Shown here piece by piece: positions 8,783-17,121 of a DNA stretch of 57,154 nt. The translations under genes were made by a program, and so were the position numbers. Positions within the stretch are counted from its first letter, which is position 1; every line of letters begins with the position of its first letter. Under the pieces are notes generated by a model. The model was given only the letters and a program-made list of their open reading frames with translations, searched no databases and had not been told where the DNA came from. Source of the stretch: a bacterium (GTDB lineage Bacteria > Desulfobacterota > JAPLJL01); contig JAQTNV010000021.1 of assembly GCA_028713675.1 (NCBI GenBank), positions 1 to 57,154 of the forward strand, given 5' to 3'.

Positions 8783-9808
8783 TCAGAACCTCCCGGGGAT
8801 CCTCTCCCCGCAGAAGGGGCACTGGCCTTCCGGGCCGAGCAGGTTCTGCAGGACGGAAAATTTATCCCTTTCGATCAGGAGGTTTTTGCAGCCGGCGCAG
8901 TAGGTATTGATCCCGGTATGCTCCAGGACATTTCCCAGGTAAACATATTCCAGCCCCTCTTCGAAACCGATATCCCGGGCCCGCTCCATCAGCTCGACCG
9001 GCGTCGGATTCAGCCCGGAGAGCTCAAAATACGGGAAAAAACGGGTGAGATGCCAGGGGACCCCCGCTTCCAGTTCCTGCCGGATCCAGCGGGCGAGCGC
9101 GCGGATCTCCTCCTCGGAATCGTTAAATCCCGGGATCAGGTTGGTGATGATCTCCACCCACATCCCCCACTTCTCCCGGGCCCTGATTACTCCCTGAAAA
9201 ATTCCGGAGGGATCGGGGACATGGGCGATCCGCCCGTAGGTTTCGGGGAAAATACCCTTGAGATCAACCCGGTAGGAATCGAGGTAGGGCCCGATCTCAT
9301 CCAGTGATTCTTCGGTCATGAAGCCATTGGTGACGTAATTGGTCAGTAATCCCGCTTCCCGGGCCAGGCGGGAAGTCTCCAGCGTATACTCAAACCAGAG
9401 AGTCGGTTCGTTGTAGGTAAAAGAGATGCCCCGGCACCGGTTCTTCCGGGCCAGTTTTACCGCTTCTTCCGGAGCGAGGTAGTCGGTCTTGGTGACTTTC
9501 TTTTCCCGGGCCGGCTCGGCGTGGGCGATCTCGAAATTCTGGCAGCCGGGACAGCGGAAATTGCAGCCCACGCTTCCCAGGGAAAGCCAGAGGCTCCCGG
9601 GGTAATAATGATAAAGGGGTTTTTTCTCGATGGGGGAAATCAGGATGCTCGAAACGGCCCCGTAGGTCAGGGACTCAATCCGGCCCTTCCGGTTCACCCG
9701 GACCCCGCAATAGCCGGCCTGGCCTTCCGAGAGGGAGCAGCGGCGCTGACAGACCAGGCACCGGACCCGTCCGGAGGGAAGATTCAGCTGGAGAAGGTTT
9801 TCAGTCAT
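8783..9808 (-). CDS. amrS: AmmeMemoRadiSam system radical SAM enzyme
   Basis: 341 residues, the family length. The radical SAM cluster motif CNFRCPGC provides C82, C86 and C89 for the [4Fe-4S] cluster that cleaves S-adenosylmethionine. N-terminal CLVCQRRC...GYCGVRVN and C-terminal CxxC/CPFCGERIPGRF cysteine sets are typical of AmrS. SYxYNEPTLWFEY-type and VDLKGIFPETY stretches also match. The partner families AMMECR1 and Memo, often adjacent or fused, are not in this window. The reaction of this system is poorly defined in general. The gene converges with the upstream porins and is divergent from the ThDP enzyme. Confidence 0.9.
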   Translation of the reverse strand: MTENLLQLNLPSGRVRCLVCQRRCSLSEGQAGYCGVRVNRKGRIESLTYGAVSSILISPIEKKPLYHYYPGSLWLSLGSVGCNFRCPGCQNFEIAHAEPAREKKVTKTDYLAPEEAVKLARKNRCRGISFTYNEPTLWFEYTLETSRLAREAGLLTNYVTNGFMTEESLDEIGPYLDSYRVDLKGIFPETYGRIAHVPDPSGIFQGVIRAREKWGMWVEIITNLIPGFNDSEEEIRALARWIRQELEAGVPWHLTRFFPYFELSGLNPTPVELMERARDIGFEEGLEYVYLGNVLEHTGINTYCAGCKNLLIERDKFSVLQNLLGPEGQCPFCGERIPGRF

Positions 9809-9926
9809 ATCAATGAAAACATCTTATTAGTTTTCAAAGTGAAAATTCAAGCAATGGACAGCCGACGCGTTTGCAAAGTAATTAACCTTGCCGGTAATAT
9901 ATTAGTAAATTAAAAAGGAGGCCACT

Positions 9927-11651
9927 TTGACCGGGGCGGAAATCGTAGTCAAAATCCTTGAGCAACAGGGCGTGAAAAGGATCTTCGGCATTCCGGGGGC
10001 CCAGAGCCTGGAATTGTTCGACGCCTTCCGGGGCGCCGGGATCGAGACCGTTCTCGTCACCCACGAGCTCTGTGCTTCTTTCATGGCCGACGCCACCTCC
10101 CGGGCCGGCGACGGGGTGGGGGTGGCGGTGGTCGTCCCCGGGCCGGGCCTGACCAACATCTTCTCCGGGCTCGGAGAGGCATACCTCGATTCCATCCCGA
10201 TGGTCGTGATTATCGCCGGGGTGAATAACGAAATTCCCTATTCCTTCCAGCTTCACGAGATCGATCAGGTCAAAGCCGCCTCTCCCCTGGCCAAGGCGGT
10301 TTTCCGTCTCGAAAAGGTTGAGGAAATCTGGGCCCAGCTCTACCGGGCTTTTTCCCTGGCCCAGGCCGGGGAACCGGGACCGGTGGTGGTGGAGATCCCC
10401 AACAATCTCCTGGCCCGCGCGACTTCTTTTTCGCTTCCCCCCATAAATGGGAAGGAAAAAATTTCCACGTCGCCGATCGAGCCGTTGATTTCCCGGGCCA
10501 TCCAGGCCATTACCGACGCGAAAAGGGTGGGAATTTATGCCGGGCTGGGGGCTTTCCCCGCCGGCCGTGAGGTCCGTGAGCTGGCCGAGCTGCTGGATGC
10601 CCCGGTAGCCACCACCCTCTCCGGGCGGGGCGTGATCCCGGAAGACCATCCCCTCTCGGTCGGCTACGGTTTCGGCGGTTCCGGGACCCGGATTTCCCGG
10701 AAAACCTTCTCCGAGTGCGACCTGATCCTCGCCGTGGGCTGCAAATTCACCGAGGTGGGAACCGGGGGGTACGGCCTGAAGATCCCGGGCAAGCTGATCC
10801 ACATTGATGCCAATCCCGGAAACCTGAACGTTAATTTCAAGGCCGAGATCGCCATCGCCTCCGATTCCAAGGCGGCCCTGGACCGGATCCTCGCCGGGGC
10901 AAAAGAAATAATTAAATCCCCGCGGAAAAGCGGACTCCGGGAAGAGATTCAGAAAGCCAAGGCGGACGAAGAACAGAAGCTCGAAAAACGGGATATCCAT
11001 AAAGATTGGGTTGATCCTGCCCACCTGCTCCGGCACCTGCGCCAGCTTCTTCCCCGGGACGCCATCATCACCACCGATTCCGGACATCACATGTTTTTCG
11101 TTCTCACCTATTTCCCGATCTACGAACCGAGAACCTACCTGACCCCCACGGATTATCAATCGATGGGATACTCTGTCCCCGCAGCGATCGGGGCCCGGCT
11201 CGCCTGCCCGGGACGCCGGGTCGTGGCCACCATCGGAGACGGCGGATTCCTGATGACCGGGATCGAAATGCTGACCGCCTCCCGCCTGAAGCTGGATCTG
11301 CCCGTGATCGTTTTCAACGACGGGGCCCTCGGGCTGATCAAGAAATTGCAGAAACGGGCCCTGCTCCGTACCCAGGCCGTGGACCTGGTCGAACCGGATT
11401 TCGAGAGTTACGCCCGGGCCATCGGGGCCGGATATGTCCGGATTGAAAACGATGAAGAAATCGCCGGGAATCTGGAAAAGGCCCTCGCGATGAAAGGCCC
11501 GGTCCTCATCGATGCCTGGGTCCAGTACCCGGAGCTCACCGATTACATCAAGGGGCAGATCCTCGAAAACATCAAGCGCTACCCGGCTGGCCAGAAATTC
11601 CGATCCCTGGTCCGGCTCTTCCGCCGGGCGGTTCTGCCCTGGATTGAATAG
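9927..11651 (+). CDS. Acetolactate-synthase-like thiamine-diphosphate enzyme
   Basis: 574 residues with the three ThDP-enzyme domains. The N-terminal PYR domain (IFGIPGAQSLELFDAF, catalytic glutamate in THELCASFMADATSR) is followed by a central domain and a C-terminal PP domain with the cofactor motif GDGGFLMTGIEML...VIVFNDGALG. TTG start at 9927 is preceded by AAGGAGG at 9915-9921. Acetolactate synthases belong here, but so do sulfopyruvate, oxalyl-CoA and benzoylformate decarboxylases. No small regulatory subunit (ilvH) or other branched-chain amino-acid gene is adjacent, so a catabolic 2-oxoacid decarboxylase or lyase role is possible. Confidence 0.85.
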   Translation: MTGAEIVVKILEQQGVKRIFGIPGAQSLELFDAFRGAGIETVLVTHELCASFMADATSRAGDGVGVAVVVPGPGLTNIFSGLGEAYLDSIPMVVIIAGVNNEIPYSFQLHEIDQVKAASPLAKAVFRLEKVEEIWAQLYRAFSLAQAGEPGPVVVEIPNNLLARATSFSLPPINGKEKISTSPIEPLISRAIQAITDAKRVGIYAGLGAFPAGREVRELAELLDAPVATTLSGRGVIPEDHPLSVGYGFGGSGTRISRKTFSECDLILAVGCKFTEVGTGGYGLKIPGKLIHIDANPGNLNVNFKAEIAIASDSKAALDRILAGAKEIIKSPRKSGLREEIQKAKADEEQKLEKRDIHKDWVDPAHLLRHLRQLLPRDAIITTDSGHHMFFVLTYFPIYEPRTYLTPTDYQSMGYSVPAAIGARLACPGRRVVATIGDGGFLMTGIEMLTASRLKLDLPVIVFNDGALGLIKKLQKRALLRTQAVDLVEPDFESYARAIGAGYVRIENDEEIAGNLEKALAMKGPVLIDAWVQYPELTDYIKGQILENIKRYPAGQKFRSLVRLFRRAVLPWIE

Positions 11652-11655
11652 AAAC

Positions 11656-11744
11656 CGGTAGCAGGTAGCAAGTCGCCGATTGCCAGTCAGCAGAAATAAA
11701 TAACAAGTTGTTTTGTCGGTTATCGGCGACTGGTTACTGGTTTT
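11656..11744. repeat. Heptamer arrays (GGTAGCA and CGGTTAT types)
   Basis: GGTAGCA-type units run at 11657-11692. CGGTTAT, CGGCGAC, TGGTTAC and TGGTTTT follow in perfect seven-base phase at 11717-11744. A third degenerate array, ACTTTTC/ACTTATA, lies at about 11803-11838, before the next gene. Confidence 0.65.
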
Positions 11745-11866
11745 ATTTTTTTGTTTGACCATGGTTCAATTTATCGGATAATATTTATTTGTTGGGATTT
11801 TCAACTTTTCACTTATAACTTTTCACTTTTTACTTTTATTGAAGGGGGGTGATTGCAACAATACCG

Positions 11867-12424
11867 ATGGATTTTAATATCAGTTTCGTTTTGGGTTTGT
11901 ATTTCGCTCTCTCGGCGGCCCCGGCCCTGAAGCAGGAAAAGAGCATTCTTAATCGTTATTTCCGCCGCGCTTTTCTCTTCCAGCTCCTGGTATTCGTTCC
12001 CATGGGAATCTATCTAGTTACCACCTGGCCGGACTGGTCCTGGATGTACACGATTGACACTTCCGCGCATCCCAACCAGGTTTGGCTGGGGCCACTGCTT
12101 GCCTCGGTGGGATACATGGTAATGATGCTGATCGGCTACATCACCGGCCATGTCCTGGTCCGGATTAACGAAGAAAGCTCGGCCCGCCTGCTCATGGTAA
12201 TGGGGATTATTGGCCTGGCCCTGGCCGGGTTCCTGCCCTTCTATCCTCGTCCCGGGGTCATGTGGCTCGGGACCACGGAGCAGTTCCGGGCAGGCACCGC
12301 TCCGCTCGCCATCAAGGACACTAAATGGGTAGTCAGCTTCATCATTATCGGGATTTACTTTTTTATTCCCTTCGCCTGGATCGTGATCAAGAACAAGAAG
12401 GAGTCGAAGGGTCTCCCGGCCTGA
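11867..12424 (+). CDS. Integral membrane protein, unknown function
   Basis: About 185 residues with roughly four or five hydrophobic helices: residues about 4-22, 40-58, 80-105, 118-140 and 155-178, with a basic C-terminal tail KNKKESKG. The GAAGGGGGGTGATT Shine-Dalgarno-like stretch (11841-11854) suggests a start at ATG 11867; GTG 11849 lies inside that stretch. I do not recognise the family. It is a single-gene unit followed by a strong terminator. Confidence 0.7.
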   Translation: MDFNISFVLGLYFALSAAPALKQEKSILNRYFRRAFLFQLLVFVPMGIYLVTTWPDWSWMYTIDTSAHPNQVWLGPLLASVGYMVMMLIGYITGHVLVRINEESSARLLMVMGIIGLALAGFLPFYPRPGVMWLGTTEQFRAGTAPLAIKDTKWVVSFIIIGIYFFIPFAWIVIKNKKESKGLPA

Positions 12425-12462
12425 GTTCCTTTTATCTGGAATCAGTAACCGGAAAAATTAAA

Positions 12463-12498
12463 GGGCGGGTCCGAAGACCCGCCCTCTTTTTGTTTTTT
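12463..12498 (+). terminator. Rho-independent terminator
   Basis: Perfect nine-base stem GGGCGGGTC / GACCCGCCC with a CGAA loop (12463-12484), followed by TCTTTTTGTTTTTT. It ends the membrane-protein transcript. Confidence 0.9.
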
Positions 12499-12596
12499 GT
12501 CATTCCTGCGAAAGCAGGAATCCAGATAATAATTTATCTGGATGTAATGACTTTATCTTTTCCTGGATCCCCGCTTTCGCGGGGATGACAGGCAAA
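12499..12596. repeat. Dispersed CGAAAGCGGGAATCC-type repeat pair
   Basis: Two inverted copies of a common intergenic element (CATTCCTGCGAAAGCAGG at about 12500-12517 and CCCGCTTTCGCGGGGATGAC at about 12569-12588) face each other between convergent genes. A related copy occurs at about 32671-32740. Confidence 0.7.
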
Positions 12597-12604
12597 GATT
12601 AGGA

Positions 12605-13750
12605 TTATTTCCGTTTCCGGCGCGAAGCAGTCTTGGCTTTCCTGGCTTTGGGCTTATTCTTGGTTTTAGCTTTGGCTTTCCGCTTCCGTCCGGCGCCCGC
12701 GCGGGTTTTTTTCGGAGAAGGCTTCTTCGCCGCCGCCTTTACCGGAGCGGGCAATATAGCCCGGCCCGCCTTGGCGACCTGTTTCTCCGCTTCCTGGACA
12801 ATCTCCTGAATCAGCTCCCGGACCGGCATAACCTTGTGAATCAATCCGATGGACTGCCCGACGTTGATGGAGCCGATGTTCAGGTTGCCTTCCCTCCAGA
12901 TCGTGGGCCCGTGGGTCCCGGCGATCAAGGGCAGGACTCTCATCAGTTTTTCTTCCATGGTTCCGCCCGGTTCAGCTTCGATTTTCAGGACCTCGCGCAT
13001 AGTGTCGTTCAGGAGGGCCCGCCCCTGGAGGCCGATGGCGTTCCCGTACAGAACCGTCTCGTTTTCCTGGCGGCGGATCAACTCCTGCCGGACGTTATCG
13101 TGCACATCGCACTCCGGGGTGCAGATGAAACGGCTGGCGAACATGATCCCTTCACCCCCCAGGCAAAGCGAGGCGGCCAGGGCCCGGCCGGTGCAGCAGC
13201 CCCCGGTGGAAATGACCGGGATGTTTAGCGTCTCGGCCATTTTCTGGGTCAAAACCATGCTGGTCACATTCTCGTTCAGCGGGTGCCCGCCTTCCTCGAC
13301 CCCGGCGGCGATCACCGCATCGTAGCCCGATTCTTCCGCGTGCTTACCATGCTTGACCGCGCCCACTTTATGCATGAGTTTTACCCCGGCGTCGTGAAGG
13401 ATCTTGATCCACTGACCGTTCCCGAGCTTGTCCAGGGGCTTGCCGCCGATCTCCATCCCGGCAACTCCCTCCTCGGCCACGACCCGGAACCAGTTTTCAT
13501 AATGTTCGTCGCTGATCCGCATGGCCGGCAGCATGGTCACATTCACGCAGAAAGGCTTCGATGTCAGTTTGCGAACCTCGCGGATGGCGTTCCGGAGATC
13601 GTCAGCGGTAGGATACATGGCCGCGGTCAGGTTCCCCAGCGCCCCGGCCTCGGAGATGGCGGCGCAAAGCTTGGGAACGGCGAGGGTGAACATGCCCCCG
13701 CACATGATCGGATATTGAATTCCAAAAAGTTCCGTCATCCGAGTCTTCAT
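12605..13750 (-). CDS. NPD/nitronate monooxygenase-like flavoprotein with Lys/Arg-rich tail
   Basis: 381 residues. Residues 1-330 are an NPD-family FMN barrel: MTELFGIQYPIMCGGMFTLA, AGVEEGGHPLNE with the conserved histidine, and VISTGGCCTGRALAASLCLGGEGIMFASRF. The last 50 or so residues are a Lys/Arg/Ala/Pro tail (AAKKPSPKKTRAGAGRKRK, then KARKAKTASRRKRK) like that of histone H1, absent from the other three paralogues. Such tails bind nucleic acids or acidic surfaces; its role on a flavoenzyme is unknown. ATG 13750 has AGGAAG upstream. It is downstream of another NPD gene on the same strand, with a repeat-filled gap. Confidence 0.88.
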   Translation of the reverse strand: MKTRMTELFGIQYPIMCGGMFTLAVPKLCAAISEAGALGNLTAAMYPTADDLRNAIREVRKLTSKPFCVNVTMLPAMRISDEHYENWFRVVAEEGVAGMEIGGKPLDKLGNGQWIKILHDAGVKLMHKVGAVKHGKHAEESGYDAVIAAGVEEGGHPLNENVTSMVLTQKMAETLNIPVISTGGCCTGRALAASLCLGGEGIMFASRFICTPECDVHDNVRQELIRRQENETVLYGNAIGLQGRALLNDTMREVLKIEAEPGGTMEEKLMRVLPLIAGTHGPTIWREGNLNIGSINVGQSIGLIHKVMPVRELIQEIVQEAEKQVAKAGRAILPAPVKAAAKKPSPKKTRAGAGRKRKAKAKTKNKPKARKAKTASRRKRK

Positions 13751-13768
13751 CTATCTCTTCCTCTCTAG

Positions 13769-13921
13769 TCTGTTTGGTCTGTTTGGTTTCTTTAGTTTCT
13801 TTAGTTTCTTTGGTCTCTAGTCTCTGGTCTCCGGTCTCTGGTTCAGATTTTAACTCGAAACTAGAGACCCGAAACTCGAAACTGTATCAATTCGTCAATC
13901 GTCAATCAACAATCGTCAATT
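13769..13921. repeat. Multi-family short tandem repeat spacer
   Basis: Between two NPD genes. GTTTCTTTA-type units occur at about 13778-13811, and TCTCTGG-type at 13811-13842. AACTCGA, AACTAGA, GACCCGA and AACTCGA occupy 13852-13879 in exact seven-base phase. CGTCAAT-type heptamers fill 13890-13920. Confidence 0.7.
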
Positions 13922-13923
13922 GA

Positions 13924-14928
13924 TTAGGCCTTCCAGTATTTCCTCTTGGAAAGCTTTTCCAGAATCACGTCGGCTTCGGACATGATGTCGTCGACAATCT
14001 GTTTGCAGGTCTTGATCTCGTGGATCCGCCCGCCGACCACGCCGGCCGGGACAATGCCATCTTCCAGTTTGCCGGTATTGGAGGCCATCGTGCCGGTGTC
14101 GTTCTGCTCCTTGAGCCTGCCCAGGAGCTTGATCAGCTCGGTCTTGTCCTCCTTGAATTCCAGCTTCAGGACCGCCTGGGACATCGGGCCGCGAATGCAC
14201 CGGACCGGGTCTCCGATCGACATCAGGATGTAATCGGTCTCGTTGTACTGCATGTTCACGATCGCCTGCTTGTAGTTTTCGTGTACGGTGCATTCCTTGG
14301 AAGCGACAAACCGCGTCCCCATGGTAATGGCCTCGCCCCCGAGGGCCAGGGCCGCCACCAGGCCGCGCCCGTCGCAGAAGCCGCCGCCGATGGAAACCGG
14401 GATCTTTACCAGGTCCACGAGAAGCGGCCCAACCACGATCGTGGGATTGCGCTCGGCACCGGGGTGTCCGCCCTCTTCCGAACCGATGATGCAGAGCGCG
14501 TCCGCACCCAGCCGCTCGGCGGTGATTCCATCCCGGACCCGAGCTACCTTGTGGATGACCTTGGCGCCGGCCTGCTTGAGCAGCTTCATCCAGGGATCCG
14601 GCTTCCGGGCCGAGGTCTCGACCGCCGGGACCTGGTACTTGGCAATCAGGTCAACGACCTTATGGAAAAACTCTTTCGGCATTTCCTCGAAAAGCGTGAC
14701 ATTGACCCCGTAAGGCTTGTCAGTCAGGTCCTTGGCCTTCTTGATGTTATCTTCCAGGCCCTTGATATTATGCTCCCACTGGATTGCCGACATGAAGCCG
14801 AGTCCCCCGGCGTTCCCCACGGCCGCGACCAGTTCGGCAGTGCTGACATAGCCGGCGCCCATCCCGCCCTGCATGATTGGATACTTGATTCCAAATATCT
14901 TGGTAATCCTGGTTTCGAAAACTCCCAT
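13924..14928 (-). CDS. NPD/nitronate monooxygenase-like flavoprotein
   Basis: 334 residues from ATG 14928, chosen because AAAGGAGGGCAAG precedes it directly; the open frame extends upstream to 14979 without a ribosome site. Family motifs: ITKIFGIKYPIMQGGMGAGY, IGSEEGGHPGAERN with the conserved His, and IGGGFCDGRGLVAALALGGEAITMGTRFVASKEC. This is closest in pattern to the class with EEGGHPG. Enzymes of this family oxidise nitronates or reduce enoyl thioesters with FMN. With so many acyl-CoA enzymes around, a CoA-thioester or stress-related substrate is possible but not shown. Confidence 0.87.
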   Translation of the reverse strand: MGVFETRITKIFGIKYPIMQGGMGAGYVSTAELVAAVGNAGGLGFMSAIQWEHNIKGLEDNIKKAKDLTDKPYGVNVTLFEEMPKEFFHKVVDLIAKYQVPAVETSARKPDPWMKLLKQAGAKVIHKVARVRDGITAERLGADALCIIGSEEGGHPGAERNPTIVVGPLLVDLVKIPVSIGGGFCDGRGLVAALALGGEAITMGTRFVASKECTVHENYKQAIVNMQYNETDYILMSIGDPVRCIRGPMSQAVLKLEFKEDKTELIKLLGRLKEQNDTGTMASNTGKLEDGIVPAGVVGGRIHEIKTCKQIVDDIMSEADVILEKLSKRKYWKA

Positions 14929-15254
14929 CTTGCCCTCCTTTATCCGTTTCGGCTGGCGAAGCTTTCGCCCGGCCAGCAAGCCTAAAAATCAAATAGTGTC
15001 GCAAATATATACTTTGACCCGCTTTCCTGTCAATCGGAAGCTGGAATATAACCTTATTGTAGACGGCAGACGGTAGACGACATACGGGGAAAGAGAAAAA
15101 TTAAAAATATTTTGTCATCTTGAGCGGACCTGTCCTCCGAAGCCTTGGCGTAGGGGGAAGCGAAGGATCTCGATTTATTTGGTTTCTGGTTTCTAGTCTC
15201 GGGTTCCTGGTTCTTTTAACTCGAAACTCGCAACCGGAAACTCGAAACTGCCTT
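14929..15254. repeat. Spacer with repeats, no gene seen
   Basis: About 325 bases between two minus-strand genes. It holds a TTGTCATCTTGAGCGG...GAAGGATCTCG element (about 15113-15173), an IR-like dispersed repeat, then exact heptamers: GGTTTCT-type at 15181-15215 and AACTCGA/AACTCGC/AACCGGA/AACTCGA at 15218-15245. Confidence 0.6.
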
Positions 15255-16469
15255 TTAATACCCCAAACTTCCCTTTATATAATCCCGGAGCCGCATTTTC
15301 AGGGGTGGAATCCGACCTTTCGCGATCAAGAGCATGGTGACGCGCAGGGGTGGAACGGGGCAACCGGCGATGAAAATACCCCGTTTTCGGTGCTCGATCG
15401 CGCAATCGCCGACAATAAAGGTTTTCTTCGGGTCCAGGTCGGAAGGAAGATTTCCAACCGGCTTTCCAACGATGAAATTATAGCCGGACAATTTATCGTC
15501 AATCCCGTTGGTCGTCCACTGGTCCACGGAATTGCGGATCATCCCCACGCAGCCTCCCACACAGGCCAGTTCCTTCCCCACAAAAACCCGGACCGAATCG
15601 GGCAGATCGGAAAAATCAGTCAGGGGCCGTTTTAACGATCTCTTCCTGGCGTCCAGAAGTTCCTTCCCCTGGATTTCAATCTGGGAAAGATCCAGGGGAC
15701 CAAAGCCGATTTCGTGCAGATATTTCAAATGTTCGATTTCCCGGGGATCGAACCCCATCAGGTGGCAGGAAACCGCATCCACCGCAAGCCCGTTGGCTCC
15801 CCCTATCATCAGGCCGTAATGAACTGCGTCCGCGTTCATCGGCCCCTGCCCTTCCCCGGCGTAAATCGAATCGGCGATCACGAAATCGGGCTTCCGCACC
15901 TTGTACAGGTCGGCAATCTTTTTGTGGATATCGTAGTTATGGTGGAGAAGACGGGCCCGGGGTCGCAGGAGTCCGAGGTTGTTTTTCACCGAAAGGGTCA
16001 CATGGGTAAACATGTTCACCTTGATCTTCGGCAGTGACACGAACAGATCCGCCTCCAGCCAGCGCTTCGGGACGAGAAAACGGGGCTGGATCAGGGGGTC
16101 CTTGACCTCCGCCGAAACCCGCTGGGCGCCGGAGAGATAAAGCGGCCGGGCATATCCTTTCAGAACCGCGTTCACCCCCATCACCCCGAAAAAGATCTGG
16201 GAGGGTCCAATCAGGGTATCCTCGGCCACCTCGATCTCTCCCGCCTTGAGATCGGAAAGGGCCCGGACCACCCCCCCGATCAGTTTGGGCTGGGTTACCA
16301 CCCCGATGTTGAGCGGGGGCCTGGCCGGGTAGACAAAACTCGGCTTGACGAAAACCGATTTACCTTTGGGGTCGAACCCGGATTCCTCGAAAATCCGGCG
16401 GGTCTTTTTCCGGATCTCCTCCATTTCATATTCCGGTTGGTCTACGACGAAAACCTTGGGGTTCATCAT
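15255..16469 (-). CDS. DUF362 domain protein
   Basis: 404 residues. DUF362 features: FVKPSFVYPARPPLNIGVVTQPKLIGGVVRAL near the N terminus, ADLFVSLPKIKVNMFTHVTLSVKNNLGL in the middle, and NADAVHYGLMIGGANGLAVDAVSCHLMGFDP. The C-terminal part has ACVGGCVGM, GDCAIEH and GCPVPPLR; these cysteines could hold an iron-sulfur cluster. The start codon follows GGAGGC closely. DUF362 proteins are found mostly in anaerobes and their activity is unknown. A repeat spacer separates it from both neighbours. Confidence 0.85.
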   Translation of the reverse strand: MMNPKVFVVDQPEYEMEEIRKKTRRIFEESGFDPKGKSVFVKPSFVYPARPPLNIGVVTQPKLIGGVVRALSDLKAGEIEVAEDTLIGPSQIFFGVMGVNAVLKGYARPLYLSGAQRVSAEVKDPLIQPRFLVPKRWLEADLFVSLPKIKVNMFTHVTLSVKNNLGLLRPRARLLHHNYDIHKKIADLYKVRKPDFVIADSIYAGEGQGPMNADAVHYGLMIGGANGLAVDAVSCHLMGFDPREIEHLKYLHEIGFGPLDLSQIEIQGKELLDARKRSLKRPLTDFSDLPDSVRVFVGKELACVGGCVGMIRNSVDQWTTNGIDDKLSGYNFIVGKPVGNLPSDLDPKKTFIVGDCAIEHRKRGIFIAGCPVPPLRVTMLLIAKGRIPPLKMRLRDYIKGSLGY

Positions 16470-16551
16470 GCCTCCATAAAATAGGTCAGGGGTTATGGGT
16501 CATAGGTCAATAGAAAACCTTTGAACTGTGAACCGTGAACCTGGAACCATT

Positions 16552-16947
16552 TCATACTTTTTTGACCAGTTTTCCCAGGTCGACGGCTGAGCGGGCCAGC
16601 AGATCAGCCAGTTCCCGAATACCGCCGACAATTTTTCCCCGGTCATCCCCATGAGGGGAAAATTCCACGCCTGCGATAGCATCCCGGATGTCTTTTCCTT
16701 CCGCCACCGAGGCCCGGATCTGATACATATATTTCTCCAGGGGACGGACCTGATCGGCAATTTCCCCGCACCCCATGAAAGCCGCCGTCCCCTTGACGGA
16801 ATGGCAGGCCCGGTAAATCTCCTCGACGATAAATTTAGTGTCGGCCGGTCCGCCTTTTAGCTTCGGAGCAAGCTCTTTCAGGACTTCGAGCCTGCTATTC
16901 ATTTCTTTTATGAACGAGTCCCGGTATTTTTCGAGTTTTGGATCCAT
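16552..16947 (-). CDS. Orphan Hpt (histidine phosphotransfer) domain protein
   Basis: 131 residues, a single Hpt four-helix domain. The phosphorylated histidine is H49 in ACHSVKGTAAFMG, the conserved HxxKG motif; PLEKYMYQIR lies on the following helix. No histidine kinase or receiver gene is adjacent, so it must take part in a relay whose other components lie elsewhere (an orphan receiver protein sits at 31.9-32.3 kb). GAACTGT/GAACCGT/GAACCTG heptamers lie just beyond its end. Confidence 0.85.
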   Translation of the reverse strand: MDPKLEKYRDSFIKEMNSRLEVLKELAPKLKGGPADTKFIVEEIYRACHSVKGTAAFMGCGEIADQVRPLEKYMYQIRASVAEGKDIRDAIAGVEFSPHGDDRGKIVGGIRELADLLARSAVDLGKLVKKV

Positions 16948-17121
16948 GGTTCTGCTTTATATTATTCCAACTTCGCTCCCTTTTCAAAAGAAGCTGGTGC
17001 TCTTGTGCTCTGGTGCTCCCAATCCTGTTCACAATGCTCTTTGCCCTATGCTCTATGCTTTATGCCCTATGCCATTTAATAGGGGATTGGGAGATTTGCA
17101 AAATTTCTATAAAATATATCC
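16948..17121. repeat. Divergent spacer with TGCTCTA-type heptamer array
   Basis: TGCTCTT, TGCCCTA, TGCTCTA, TGCTTTA, TGCCCTA and TGCCATT occupy 17035-17076 in exact seven-base phase. The reverse complement of the same family forms the eight-unit array at 21038-21093. The promoters for both flanking genes must lie in or beside this array. Confidence 0.8.

Noticed and set aside
9882..11762. Antisense open frame of 626 codons over the ThDP-enzyme gene
   Set aside because: High GC third positions leave the opposite strand free of stops. The product is Gly/Asp/Pro-rich with no domain, while the sense frame has full ThDP motifs.
14929..14979. Upstream extension of the NPD gene at 13924
   Set aside because: AAAGGAGGG lies within this stretch directly before ATG 14928, so translation starts there.
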